A stretch of DNA of 64,000 nucleotides from contig NZ_JADKSJ010000001.1 of the NCBI RefSeq assembly GCF_015351235.1, positions 1,117,530-1,181,529 of the forward strand, read 5' to 3'. Positions 45,425 to 54,448 of the stretch are shown here, one piece after another (the first letter of the stretch is position 1; each line of letters starts with the position of its first letter). The notes under the pieces were generated by a model. That model was not told where the DNA came from. It made no database searches and saw nothing but the letters and a program-made list of their open reading frames with translations. Both the position numbers and the translations under genes were made by a program. This DNA is from Plantibacter sp. VKM Ac-2880 (GTDB taxonomy: Bacteria; Actinomycetota; Actinomycetes; Actinomycetales; Microbacteriaceae).

Positions 45425-45591
45425 GCCAGCGCGGTGCGCTGACGCGAGCGCGGGTCATCGGGTGTCAGCGCGGTGCGCTGGCGTGAGCGCGGGGGAACCG
45501 GCGTGGGCGCGAGGCACGCGCGTGAGCGCGGGTCTCCGGAGGCCCGCGCTCACTCGCCAGACCCGCGGTGACGTCAGCGCACCGCGCTGGC
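45425..45591. repeat. REP-like repeat cluster between convergent genes
   Basis: Two 30-base direct units (45425-45454 and 45464-45493, three mismatches), an inverted 20-base copy of the first at 45572-45591, and a perfect 11-bp hairpin GTGAGCGCGGG (45522-45532) / CCCGCGCTCAC (45543-45553). It fills the gap between aldO and the pentapeptide gene and could terminate both. Confidence 0.8.
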
Positions 45592-45604
45592 GCAACCCCG
45601 AAGC

Positions 45605-46267
45605 TCAGTCCTCGACTCGGATACCGAACTGCTCGGCGAACATCGCCGCGAGCTCACCGACCTGGAACGGCGTCATCGTCGCGCCCCGCAGATATTCGAC
45701 CCCGGCGATCCGCCGCAGCTCGAGGGTGCGGAGGTCGACGTCGGCGAGCTTCGCCCGTGTGACGTCGAGGCTGTTGAGCGTGCAGTCGACGAACCGGACC
45801 CGCGTGGCCGTCGCGTCCGCGAGGTCGAGCTCGTCGATCGTGCAGCCCTCGAAGAGGACGTCCTGCAGCACGGCACCGCGCAGGTTCACGAACCCGAGCT
45901 TGCACCCGCTGACCCGCACGGACTGCCAGTTCGCGTCGTAGCAGTCCGCAGACCCGACCCGAGAGCCGTCGAGCTCCACGTCGCGCAGCCGACTCCGAGG
46001 AGCCAGCAGGATGGGCGCGTCCCACCGTTCGAGTCGGGTGTCGAGGAACGACGCCGCACGGAAGTCCGTCTGATCGGCAGTGATCCCCGAGAGCGACGAC
46101 TCCGAGATGGTGATGCCCGAGAGGTCGCGGTGCGACAGGTCGAGGTCGGCGAACCGCAGGCCCTCGACGGCGTCGTGGGCCTCGAGGTCGCGTTCCTCGC
46201 CGTCCGTCAGCCCGATGAGCCGGACCGGGTCGAGTCGTGGTGCGGTCGTTCCCGTGCGTTTCGCCAT
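45605..46267 (-). CDS. Pentapeptide-repeat protein
   Basis: 220 residues from the ATG at 46267, preceded by GGAGC. From about residue 45 to 185 it is a run of pentapeptide-type units with Leu/Phe at the central position (FADLDLSHRDLSGITISESS, VNLRGAVLQDVLFEGC, LDLADATATRVRFVDC), expected to form a right-handed quadrilateral helix. Some family members mimic DNA and shield gyrase, most have no known role. No membrane segment. Confidence 0.88.
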   Translation of the reverse strand: MAKRTGTTAPRLDPVRLIGLTDGEERDLEAHDAVEGLRFADLDLSHRDLSGITISESSLSGITADQTDFRAASFLDTRLERWDAPILLAPRSRLRDVELDGSRVGSADCYDANWQSVRVSGCKLGFVNLRGAVLQDVLFEGCTIDELDLADATATRVRFVDCTLNSLDVTRAKLADVDLRTLELRRIAGVEYLRGATMTPFQVGELAAMFAEQFGIRVED

Positions 46268-46343
46268 GTCGTGCTCCGATGCTGATGCCTGAGGGTCGAG
46301 GACCAGCCTAAGCGGGGCCACCGACGCCCCTCGGGGCGGTTGC

Positions 46344-46649
46344 TCAGCTCGTTGTGAACCGACCCGGCAGGAACGGGAGCAGGGGAGCGCGGTAGACGAG
46401 CGAGGTGTCGACCCCCGCGGTGACCGTGGTGCTGGCGGCTCCGTACCGCCACATGCGGTTGAAGAGGAAGACCTCGAACGACACCTCGGTGCCGGTGATC
46501 CGCCAGCTGCCGGTGCCCCACTGCGCCGGCTGCCCGCGCCCGTCGAACACCACCGTCGGACGCTGCAGCGCGCCGTACCAGGGGCGACGGAGCGTGACCT
46601 CGATCCGGTCCGGCATCGGCACGGTGTCCTCGGAAGCCTCGGTGCTCAT
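46344..46649 (-). CDS. Hypothetical protein (101 aa)
   Basis: 101 residues, mainly beta-strand: VTLRRPWYGALQRPTVVFDG, then GTGSWRITGTEVSFEVFLFNR and YRAPLLPFLPGRF. No signal peptide or membrane helix. Codon use matches the chromosome. It is not recognised and may form a short operon with the 83-residue gene upstream. Confidence 0.6.
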   Translation of the reverse strand: MSTEASEDTVPMPDRIEVTLRRPWYGALQRPTVVFDGRGQPAQWGTGSWRITGTEVSFEVFLFNRMWRYGAASTTVTAGVDTSLVYRAPLLPFLPGRFTTS

Positions 46650-46658
46650 CCGCTCAGC

Positions 46659-46910
46659 CTAGGGCGAGCGGCGATGTCCGCGGGGCGCCGGTGCGGGAGG
46701 GACGGCCTTCGCCGCGACGACGTCGGCGTCCGGGACTGTGACCGATCCGCGTCTGGTCTCGATCGTGCTGCTCTCGGGCGTCCGCTCGACGAGCTCACCG
46801 AGTGCGTCGGTCGCCCCTGCCTCCGACCCCTCGGGCAGCCGGTAGCGGACGACGACACGGGTGCCGAGCGGTGCGTCGTGGAGGAACCGGACGGCGGCCG
46901 GACCGATCAT
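46659..46910 (-). CDS. Small protein resembling an acetyltransferase-associated N-terminal domain
   Basis: 83 residues: LGTRVVVRYRLPEGSEAGAT followed by LGELVERTPESSTIETRRGS and VTVPDADVVAAKAVPPAPAP. The SH3-like beta pattern with a final VPxADVVAAKxVPP is found as the N-terminal part of some actinobacterial acetyltransferases and as stand-alone proteins. Here it stands alone, 9 bases upstream of the 101-residue gene. Function unknown. Confidence 0.65.
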   Translation of the reverse strand: MIGPAAVRFLHDAPLGTRVVVRYRLPEGSEAGATDALGELVERTPESSTIETRRGSVTVPDADVVAAKAVPPAPAPRGHRRSP

Positions 46911-46943
46911 CGCGTCGCTGCCGACCAGACGCTCACCTGGACC

Positions 46944-48437
46944 TCACCAGGAGCTCGGGCGGTAGTCCTTGAGGAAGACACCGAACAGGTGCTCGCCGGC
47001 CTCGCCGCGGACGATCGGGTCGTAGACGCGGGCCGCACCGTCGACGAGGTCGAGCGGGGCATGGAAGCCCTCCTCGGCCAACCGGACCTTGGTGGGGTGC
47101 GGTCGCTCGTCGGTGATCCACCCCGTGTCGACACTCGTCATGAGGATCCCGTCGGTCTCGAACATCTCACGTGCGCTCGTGCGGGTGAGCATGTTGAGCG
47201 CCGCCTTCGCCATGTTCGTGTGCGGGTGGCCGGGTCCCTTGTAGCCGCGACCGAAGACGCCCTCCATCGCGGAGACGTTCACCACGTAGGTGTGGTCGAA
47301 GTCCGACGCCGCCATCGACGCACGGAGACGGCTGATGAGGATGAACGGGGCGGTGGCGTTCGCGAGCTGGACCTCGAGCATCTCGATCGGCTCCACCTGG
47401 TCGACGTTCTGCACCCAGCTGTTGCTGTGGTCGACGTCGGGCACGAGTCCGCCCGCGTCGATCGCGGTCCCGGCGGCGAGCCGCTCGAGCGACGACGATC
47501 CGGCGGTCATCGCGGCTTCGGTGAGTGCGTCGGCCTTCGCCGCGGCGGCAGCGAGGATCGGGTGCGCCGAGACCGACGCCGCGAGTGACAAGGGGTGCGC
47601 GTCGTTCGTGTGGCCGAAGGTGACCAGCTCGGGCAGCGGGCCGTCGGGCAGCGGCGCGAGCTCCGCGTCGACGAGCGGCTGGTAGGCGCCCTTCGTGCGG
47701 CGCACGGTCTGGGCGGCGTTGTTGATGAGGATGTCGAGTGGCCCCTGCTCGGCGACGGAGTCCGCGAGCGCGATGACCTGGGCCGGGTCGCGGAGGTCGA
47801 TGCCGACGACGCGCAGGCGGTGCAACCAGTCGCCGCTGTCGGGGAGGGCGCTGAACCGGCGGACGGCGTCGCGCGGGAAGCGGGTCGTGATCGTGGTGTG
47901 GGCGCCGTCGCGCAGGAGCCGTAGCGCGATGTACATGCCGATCTTGGCGCGACCACCGGTCAGCAGGGCGCGCTTGCCCGTGAGGTCGGTGCGGGCGTCG
48001 CGCTTCGCGTGGCTCATGGCGGCGCACTGCGGGCAGAGCTGATGGTAGAACGCGTCGACCGTCGTGTAGGGCTGCTTGCAGATGTAGCAGTTGCGCGGCA
48101 CGAGGAGCTCGCCGGCCGTCGGTGCGGTGGTCGTGGTCGCGAGCGGGATGCCCCGCGTCTCGTCGTCGATGCGGTCGGGCGCACCGGTCGCGGTCGCGGC
48201 GATCACCGCGCGGTCGGCGTCCGCGATCCGGGCGCGGCGGTCGAGACGGCGTTCCTTCTTGACCGCCTTGAACATCTTGGCGGTGGCACGACGGACCTGG
48301 AGATAGTCGGGGTGCTCCTCGTCCATCGTCGCCATGTGCTGGAGGACGCGGAGGGTGACCTCGAGATCGGAGGGATCGATGCCCGCGTCGTCGCCGGTCG
48401 TAGGGCTCGTCGGCTCGTCGTGGGGGAGGGAGGTCAT
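46944..48437 (-). CDS. Zinc-ribbon SDR-family protein
   Basis: 497 residues, far longer than a plain SDR. Residues 1-115 are a helical extension. A zinc-ribbon-like CYICKQPYTTVDAFYHQLCPQC follows near 117-138 in two CxxC pairs. The SDR domain has the nucleotide loop LLTGGRAKIGMYIA near 158, DILINNAAQ near 235, and the active-site area SAMEGVFGRGYKG and HTNMAKAALNML. The usual YxxxK reads TNMAK, so the catalytic Tyr is Thr. Dehydrogenase activity is therefore doubtful; it may be a binding or sensing protein. Confidence 0.8.
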   Translation of the reverse strand: MTSLPHDEPTSPTTGDDAGIDPSDLEVTLRVLQHMATMDEEHPDYLQVRRATAKMFKAVKKERRLDRRARIADADRAVIAATATGAPDRIDDETRGIPLATTTTAPTAGELLVPRNCYICKQPYTTVDAFYHQLCPQCAAMSHAKRDARTDLTGKRALLTGGRAKIGMYIALRLLRDGAHTTITTRFPRDAVRRFSALPDSGDWLHRLRVVGIDLRDPAQVIALADSVAEQGPLDILINNAAQTVRRTKGAYQPLVDAELAPLPDGPLPELVTFGHTNDAHPLSLAASVSAHPILAAAAAKADALTEAAMTAGSSSLERLAAGTAIDAGGLVPDVDHSNSWVQNVDQVEPIEMLEVQLANATAPFILISRLRASMAASDFDHTYVVNVSAMEGVFGRGYKGPGHPHTNMAKAALNMLTRTSAREMFETDGILMTSVDTGWITDERPHPTKVRLAEEGFHAPLDLVDGAARVYDPIVRGEAGEHLFGVFLKDYRPSSW

Positions 48438-48546
48438 TGCTTCATTCTACGAGCCGAGCGCGCTCCACCGGTCCGCGGGCCGGCGCCTCCGTCACCGGAT
48501 CCAGGGGACGGAGGGCGGTGTCCGGCGTGCGTGAGACCATGGGGCA

Positions 48547-51500
48547 GTGACCCCCGATCCCGCACCACTCGTCGACGTGGCCGACCTCGTCAGACTCGTC
48601 GGCCGGGTGGCGTTCGATCGCGGGCGCGGATACGCGAGGGACGGCCGCGTGACGTCGGTGGACTGGAACGCGGACAAGCGCCGGGTGCACGGGATCGTCG
48701 AAGGATCGACCGACATCCCCTATGCGTGCATCATCGACCTCGGAGACGACTCCGGCGGGATCGCACGCATCGAAGGCAGTGCCTGTTCGTGCCCCTTGCG
48801 CGGTGACTGCAAGCACATCGTCGCCACCCTGCTCCAGAGCAACGCGGCCCACCTCCGTGCCGAGGGCCGCTCCGACCGCTGGGTGGCTCCACAACGGCCG
48901 CCTGCGGAGCGGGAAGCGTCCTGGCGTTCCGACCGGCGGTGGACCGCGCCGATCAACGACCCCGTCCTCGACGAGCCGGCCGAGCATCGCCCGATGTACG
49001 CGGACGACGAGCTCGAAGCCCTGCCCGAGGCATGGCGTCCGGCCGTCGGCCAGCGCCCCGCGCGATGGGCGCCGAGTCCACCGACACCCCCGGAACCACC
49101 CACCTGGCGCAACCGCCTCGACTCCCTCACGGGCGAGGGCGGTCGCGCCGTCGCACCCACCGCGATGGGCCTGCAGTTCGAGGTCCAGGAGAGCATCCCG
49201 CGCACGGCCGAGCGCTGGCGCGGCCCGACGTCCCGTACGGCCGACGGTCCGCCCGACCCACGGCACCCGCGCCGCATCGCCGTCCGACCGGTCGTCCGGA
49301 AGGTCGGGGGCGGCTTCGTCAAATCGACGATCTCCTGGACGTCGTTCACGCACCAGGGCCACCGCCTGGCGCTCGACCCGGCGCACCAGCAGTGGTTCAC
49401 CCAGTTCCAGGCGCTCCTGCGCGCGACCCGTCCACCGGCCGGGGCGTTCGCCGGAGCGGGCGACGCGGACTGGCTCGTCATCGACGACTTCGGCAGCCCG
49501 GTCCTCTGGCATCTCCTCGAGGAGGCGGAACAGCTCGGCATCGAACTCGTCGGCACGCGCAAGGGCACGGTCGCCCTCGGTGGCACCGCCGCCATCCGGC
49601 TGGACGCCGCACATGCCGAGGGTGGAGTCGTCCTCCGCCCGGTCGTGACGATCGACGGCACGGACGTCGACGCCTCCACGAGCGGCGCCATCGGCGACCA
49701 CGGCCTGTACCACTACTCCTTGGAGCCGCGGCAGGCGATCGTCCTCGCGCCACTCGCGGAACCGTCGTCCGACGAAGCGCGGGGGTTGCTCGGCCCGGGC
49801 GAGCCCGTCCTCGTGCCAGCGGCCGAGGTGCCGGAGTTCCTGGAGCACTACGTGCCCCGACTCCGCCGGACGATCGAGCTCAGCTCGACCGACGGCGCGG
49901 TCGTGCTCCCGGAGATCGTGCCGCCCGTGCTCGTGCTCACCGCCTCCTTCGAGCCGAAGCAGTCCCTCCGGCTCGCCTGGGCCTGGCAGTACGCTCCGGC
50001 ACAACGCGTCCCGATCGGTGGGACGTCCTCGGCGCTCGCCGCAGGTCGATCGATGCCGGCGACGGTCGCGGACACCGGCACCGCGTCGACCGGTTCGGTG
50101 TCGTCCGGTTCCGGGAACGGCGGGGACGTCCTCCGCGACGAACGGGCCGAACGATCGATCCTCGAACGCGTCGGTGCCGCCCTCGCCGCAGCTGCTGAGC
50201 CGGAGCGACGCGCGATCACCGCCGGAGCACTCGACGAGCTCATCACGCCCAGCATCTGGCCGCCCCGAGCGCAACAGCTGAAGGAGTTCGACGCGGCGCT
50301 CGTCACCGAACGGGCCCTCCCGGTGCTCGAGTCGCTCGACGACGTTCTCGTCGAGATCGTCGGCGAACGCCCGGAGTACACGGAGCTCACCGGGACCCCG
50401 CACATCTCGGTCACGACCGTGGAGACCGAGCAGCGCGACTGGTTCGACCTCGGGATCGTCATCCACATCGGCGACTACAGCATCCCCTTCGAACCGCTCT
50501 TCAAGGCGCTGTCGAAGGGCCGCACGAAGCTGCTCATGGTCGACCACACCTACCTCTCGCTCGAACACCCCGCGTTCGACCGCCTGCGTGAGCTGCTCAC
50601 CGAGGCTGCCGCGCTCACCGAATGGGAGACGAAACCGAGCATCAGTCGCTACCAGGCGAGCCTCTGGGCCGACTTCGAGGACCTCGCCGACGAGACCGAG
50701 CAGGCCGTCTCCTGGCGTGAGGCCGCGGCCGGGCTGAACGCCATCGACGCCGTGCCGGACACCCCGCTGCCGGCCGGGCTGCAGGCGGAGCTCCGCCCCT
50801 ACCAACTCGACGGGTTCCGCTGGCTCGCGTTCCTCTGGGAGCACGGCCTCGGCGGCATCCTCGCCGACGACATGGGTCTCGGCAAGACGCTGCAGACCCT
50901 CGCCCTCGTCGCCCATGCCCGCGAGACGACCGGTGCTCCGACGCCGCCGTTCCTCGTGGTCGCGCCCACCTCGGTGGTGTCCAACTGGGTCGCCGAAGCC
51001 GCCCGATTCGTCCCGGGTCTCGTCGTCCGCAGCATCACCGCGACGCAGGCGAAGGGCAGTGCGTCCATCGCGGAACTCGCGGACGGTGCCGACGTCGTGG
51101 TCACCAGCTACGCGCTGTTCCGGCTCGACGCCTCGGCGTACCAGGCGAGCGACTGGTCGGGGCTCATCCTCGACGAGGCCCAGTTCGTCAAGAACCATCG
51201 GGCCAAGCTGCACGACTGCGCGGTCGACCTCCGTGCGCCGTTCAAGCTCGCCATCACGGGCACGCCGATCGAGAACACCCTCATGGAACTGTGGTCGCTG
51301 TTGTCGATCGTCGCGCCGGGTCTCTTCGCCTCCGCCTCGCGGTTCACGGAGCACTACGTCAAGCCGATCGGCAAGGGGCTCGACTCGAGCCGTCTCCAGA
51401 CGCTCCGACGACGCATCCGTCCGCTGCTCATGCGCCGGACGAAGGAGCTGGTGGCACCGGAGCTCCCGCCGAAGCAGGAGCAGGTGCTCCGCATCGAACT

Positions 51501-52182
51501 CGCACCGGCGCACCGGAAGCTCTACGACCTCGTGCTGCAGCGGGAACGGCAGAAGCTCCTCGGCCTCGTCGACGACCTCGACCGCAACCGGTTCATCGTG
51601 TTCCGGTCGCTCACCCTGTTGCGCATGCTGAGCCTCGACGCGAGCCTCATCGACGCCGAAGAGCACGCGGGCATCCCGTCGAGCAAGCTCGACGCCCTGC
51701 TCGAGCAGCTCGACGACGTCGTCGCCGAGGGGCACCGCGCGCTCATCTTCAGCCAGTTCACGTCGTTCCTCGGCATCGCCGCGCGTCGGCTCGAGGAGCA
51801 GGGCATCGCCTACGAGTACCTCGACGGGTCCACGCGTCGACGCGGCGAGGTCATCGACCGGTTCCGCCAGGGCGACGCCCCGGTCTTCCTGATCAGCCTG
51901 AAGGCGGGTGGCTTCGGTCTGAACCTGACCGAGGCGGACTACGTCTTCCTGCTCGACCCCTGGTGGAACCCCGCGGCCGAGGCGCAGGCGATCGACCGCA
52001 CGCACCGCATCGGCCAGCAGCAGAACGTCATGGTCTACCGGCTGGTCGCCGCCGACACGATCGAGGAGAAGGTGATGGCGCTCCAGGCGAAGAAGTCGGA
52101 GCTGTTCGCCGCCGTCCTCGACGACGACGCGGTGTTCAGTCAGGCCCTCACCGCAGAGGACATCCGAGGTCTCCTGGAGTGA
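48547..52182 (+). CDS. SNF2-family helicase with SWIM zinc finger
   Basis: DNA-dependent ATPase that remodels or translocates on DNA. 1211 residues from GTG 48547. Seen: an N-terminal SWIM finger CSCPLRGDCKH near 80-90, a long SNF2-associated N-terminal region, then the helicase core: Walker A DDMGLGKTLQTL near 774, DEAQF near 877, TGTPIEN near 904, and C-terminal FSQFTSFLG near 1068 with QAIDRTHRIGQ near 1150. It is divergent from the zinc-ribbon SDR. Its physiological role is unproven, though DNA repair is often proposed for this family. Confidence 0.93.
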   Translation: MTPDPAPLVDVADLVRLVGRVAFDRGRGYARDGRVTSVDWNADKRRVHGIVEGSTDIPYACIIDLGDDSGGIARIEGSACSCPLRGDCKHIVATLLQSNAAHLRAEGRSDRWVAPQRPPAEREASWRSDRRWTAPINDPVLDEPAEHRPMYADDELEALPEAWRPAVGQRPARWAPSPPTPPEPPTWRNRLDSLTGEGGRAVAPTAMGLQFEVQESIPRTAERWRGPTSRTADGPPDPRHPRRIAVRPVVRKVGGGFVKSTISWTSFTHQGHRLALDPAHQQWFTQFQALLRATRPPAGAFAGAGDADWLVIDDFGSPVLWHLLEEAEQLGIELVGTRKGTVALGGTAAIRLDAAHAEGGVVLRPVVTIDGTDVDASTSGAIGDHGLYHYSLEPRQAIVLAPLAEPSSDEARGLLGPGEPVLVPAAEVPEFLEHYVPRLRRTIELSSTDGAVVLPEIVPPVLVLTASFEPKQSLRLAWAWQYAPAQRVPIGGTSSALAAGRSMPATVADTGTASTGSVSSGSGNGGDVLRDERAERSILERVGAALAAAAEPERRAITAGALDELITPSIWPPRAQQLKEFDAALVTERALPVLESLDDVLVEIVGERPEYTELTGTPHISVTTVETEQRDWFDLGIVIHIGDYSIPFEPLFKALSKGRTKLLMVDHTYLSLEHPAFDRLRELLTEAAALTEWETKPSISRYQASLWADFEDLADETEQAVSWREAAAGLNAIDAVPDTPLPAGLQAELRPYQLDGFRWLAFLWEHGLGGILADDMGLGKTLQTLALVAHARETTGAPTPPFLVVAPTSVVSNWVAEAARFVPGLVVRSITATQAKGSASIAELADGADVVVTSYALFRLDASAYQASDWSGLILDEAQFVKNHRAKLHDCAVDLRAPFKLAITGTPIENTLMELWSLLSIVAPGLFASASRFTEHYVKPIGKGLDSSRLQTLRRRIRPLLMRRTKELVAPELPPKQEQVLRIELAPAHRKLYDLVLQRERQKLLGLVDDLDRNRFIVFRSLTLLRMLSLDASLIDAEEHAGIPSSKLDALLEQLDDVVAEGHRALIFSQFTSFLGIAARRLEEQGIAYEYLDGSTRRRGEVIDRFRQGDAPVFLISLKAGGFGLNLTEADYVFLLDPWWNPAAEAQAIDRTHRIGQQQNVMVYRLVAADTIEEKVMALQAKKSELFAAVLDDDAVFSQALTAEDIRGLLE

Positions 52183-52247
52183 TTGTCGGCCGCTGACCAA
52201 CGGTTGCGGGGAGTGCGTCGGGCGACTCGGGCGATAGCCTGAAGCGT

Positions 52248-53984
52248 ATGGAACTCGGGGTGTATGCAGTCGTCGGCATCGCCGTGATCGTGGCCGTCGC
52301 GGCCTTCTCCCGCAAGCTCGGGGTCGCCGCGCCCATCATCCTCGTGATCGTCGGCGTCGGCCTCTCCTACCTCCCCGGTGTCCCGGAGATCGAGGTCGAG
52401 CCGGAACTCGTGCTCGACGTCGTGCTCCCGCCCATCCTCTACGCAGCGGCGATCAGCGTGCCCATCATGGACTTCCGCCGCAACCTCGCGACGATCACGA
52501 GCCTGTCCGTGGTCCTCGTCATCGTCACGGCGTTCGGTGCCGGGTTCCTCCTCTTCAGCCTGCTGCCCGACCTCAACCTCGCTGCCGCCATCGCCCTCGG
52601 TGCGATCATCAGCCCGCCCGACGCCGTCGCCGCGACCTCCATCGGGCGCCGACTCGGGCTCCCACCGCGACTCCTGACGGTCCTCGAGGGGGAGGGCCTC
52701 GTGAACGACGCGACCGCGCTCGTGCTGCTGCGTTCGGCCAGTGCGGCGGCTGCGGGCGGCCTGCTCACGCCGTGGGCGACCGTCGGCGACTTCCTCTACG
52801 CGGTCGTGCTCGCGATCATCATCGGGTTCATCGCCGGGTATGCGACGGTCTGGCTGCGGTCGAAGCTCAACGACTCGGTCCTCGACACGGCGATCTCCAT
52901 CGCCGTCCCGTTCGTGGCGTTCATGCCGACGGAGGCGCTCGGCGGCTCGGGCGTGCTCGCGGTGGTCGTCGCCGGCCTCTACACGGGGCATGCGAGTTCA
53001 GCCGCGTTCTCGGCGCAGGCGCGGATCAGCGACCGCATCAACTGGCGGACCATCCAGTTCCTCCTCGAGAACGCGGTCTTCCTGCTCATCGGACTCGAGA
53101 TCCGCACGCTCATCGGTGCCGTCGACGCCGAGATCCTGTCGGTCGAGGACTCCATCGGGATCGGCCTGGTCGCGACGGCCGCGCTCATCGCACTGCGGTT
53201 CCTCTGGGTCGGCCCGCTCGTCCTCGGACTCCGCGCCCGGGAACGCTGGGCGGAACGCCAGACGCTGCAACGGTGGCTGTCGATGGGCTACTCGGAACGG
53301 TTCCCGAGACAGAACCGTCGATGGCATCGCCGACGCCGCCGCGAACGGGCCTACGAGCGGCAGCGCGCCGACCTCGAGCAGCTGCGACAGGAACAGATCG
53401 ACTGGCGCGGCGGGGTCATCCTCAGCTGGTCGGGGATGCGGGGTGTGGTGACCCTCGCCGCCGCGCAGTCGCTCCCGGAGAACACGCCGTACCGCGAACA
53501 GCTCGTCCTCATCGCGTTCACGGTCGCCGTGGTCACGCTCGTCGTCCAAGGCGGCACGCTGCCCTGGCTCATCCGACTGCTGCGCGTGCAGGGGATCGAC
53601 GAGTCGGAGGACCGCCGCCAGCTCGCGACCCTGCTCGACGAGATCAGCTACGCGGGGATCACCGTGCTGGAGGATCCGGCCACGTCCGTCGGCATCGAGG
53701 AGGAGATCGACCCCGACCTGCTCGAACGGGTCCGACAGTCCACCTTCCTCCGGGCCGAGGCCGCCTGGGAGCGCTCGCGGGAGTCGGTCTCACCGAGCGA
53801 GACGCACGCCGAGACCCCGCACCGGCTCTACCGGCAGCTGCGGCTCGCCGTCGTGCAGGCCGAACGCGAGCGGCTGCTCGACGCCCGGGCGCGCGGTGCG
53901 TACCCGTCGCGGATCCTCGCGGAGGCGCAGACCATGCTCGACATCGAGGAGACCCGGCTGCGCCCGCCGCGGGCCGACCACTAG
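52248..53984 (+). CDS. Na+/H+ antiporter, CPA1/NhaP family
   Basis: Exchanges sodium or potassium for protons across the membrane. 578 residues. About 12 hydrophobic helices in the first 440 residues, with the family motifs SPPDAVAATSIG near 121 and EGEGLVNDATALVL near 147 (the ND pair binds the ion). A basic cytosolic loop (about 325-385, Arg-rich) interrupts the helices before WSGMRGVVTLAAAQSLP. A helical, charged C-terminal tail of about 120 residues probably regulates the pump. Confidence 0.92.
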   Translation: MELGVYAVVGIAVIVAVAAFSRKLGVAAPIILVIVGVGLSYLPGVPEIEVEPELVLDVVLPPILYAAAISVPIMDFRRNLATITSLSVVLVIVTAFGAGFLLFSLLPDLNLAAAIALGAIISPPDAVAATSIGRRLGLPPRLLTVLEGEGLVNDATALVLLRSASAAAAGGLLTPWATVGDFLYAVVLAIIIGFIAGYATVWLRSKLNDSVLDTAISIAVPFVAFMPTEALGGSGVLAVVVAGLYTGHASSAAFSAQARISDRINWRTIQFLLENAVFLLIGLEIRTLIGAVDAEILSVEDSIGIGLVATAALIALRFLWVGPLVLGLRARERWAERQTLQRWLSMGYSERFPRQNRRWHRRRRRERAYERQRADLEQLRQEQIDWRGGVILSWSGMRGVVTLAAAQSLPENTPYREQLVLIAFTVAVVTLVVQGGTLPWLIRLLRVQGIDESEDRRQLATLLDEISYAGITVLEDPATSVGIEEEIDPDLLERVRQSTFLRAEAAWERSRESVSPSETHAETPHRLYRQLRLAVVQAERERLLDARARGAYPSRILAEAQTMLDIEETRLRPPRADH

Positions 53985-54000
53985 CCGGCGGTCGGTGCCG

Positions 54001-54086
54001 GTCCACAACTCAGGCGCCGCCCGGCGGGTCGGCACACCGAACCAGACGTCGGGGCGGACACGCCGGTTGCGTCCTGAGTTGTGAAC
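54001..54086. repeat. Inverted-repeat extragenic element, copy 2
   Basis: Arms GTCCACAACTCAGG (54001-54014) and CCTGAGTTGTGAAC (54073-54086) pair with one mismatch around 58 bases. Length and CACAACTC ends match the element at 25490-25574, and like that copy it lies between two convergent genes. Confidence 0.85.
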
Positions 54087-54094
54087 CGAGTGGT

Positions 54095-54334
54095 TCAGCT
54101 GTGCGGGCCGGGGTTGGTGACGTCCGCGACGCGCTCCGCCTCGCGCTCGGCGGCGGCGTCGCGCTCGGCCTCCGAACCGGGGTTCGTGATGTCGGCCTCG
54201 CCGCTCGCCGCAGGGTCGTCGGCACGGACGTCCGGGCCGGGGTTCGTCGTCGATGCCACGCGCTCGGCTGCCGCGTCGTCGACGGCCTCGTCGTGCGGAC
54301 CCGGGTTGTTGATGTCGGCGTTCTGGTCACTCAT
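54095..54334 (-). CDS. NPGP-repeat acidic small protein (79 aa)
   Basis: 79 residues from the ATG at 54334, set by AAGGAG seven bases upstream; the longer frame has no better site. The whole protein is Asp/Glu/Ala-rich and contains four spaced copies of a (T/N)NPG(P/S) motif (INNPGP, TTNPGP, ITNPGS, VTNPGP). No hydrophobic core, so probably disordered. No family recognised. Confidence 0.65.
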   Translation of the reverse strand: MSDQNADINNPGPHDEAVDDAAAERVASTTNPGPDVRADDPAASGEADITNPGSEAERDAAAEREAERVADVTNPGPHS

Positions 54335-54448
54335 GGGGTGCTCCTTCCGAGATCCGCCTGGGACGGACTCTGTCTCGCGCATCGTCGCGCTGATCCGCTC
54401 TCACGGTAGGTCCGTGGGCGGGTGGGTGCAAGGGGTGGTGCCGCCCGC

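Noticed and set aside
48442-52200. Minus-strand open frame of about 1252 codons opposite the SNF2 helicase gene
   Set aside because: An antisense shadow; the plus strand has all helicase motifs and a SWIM finger.
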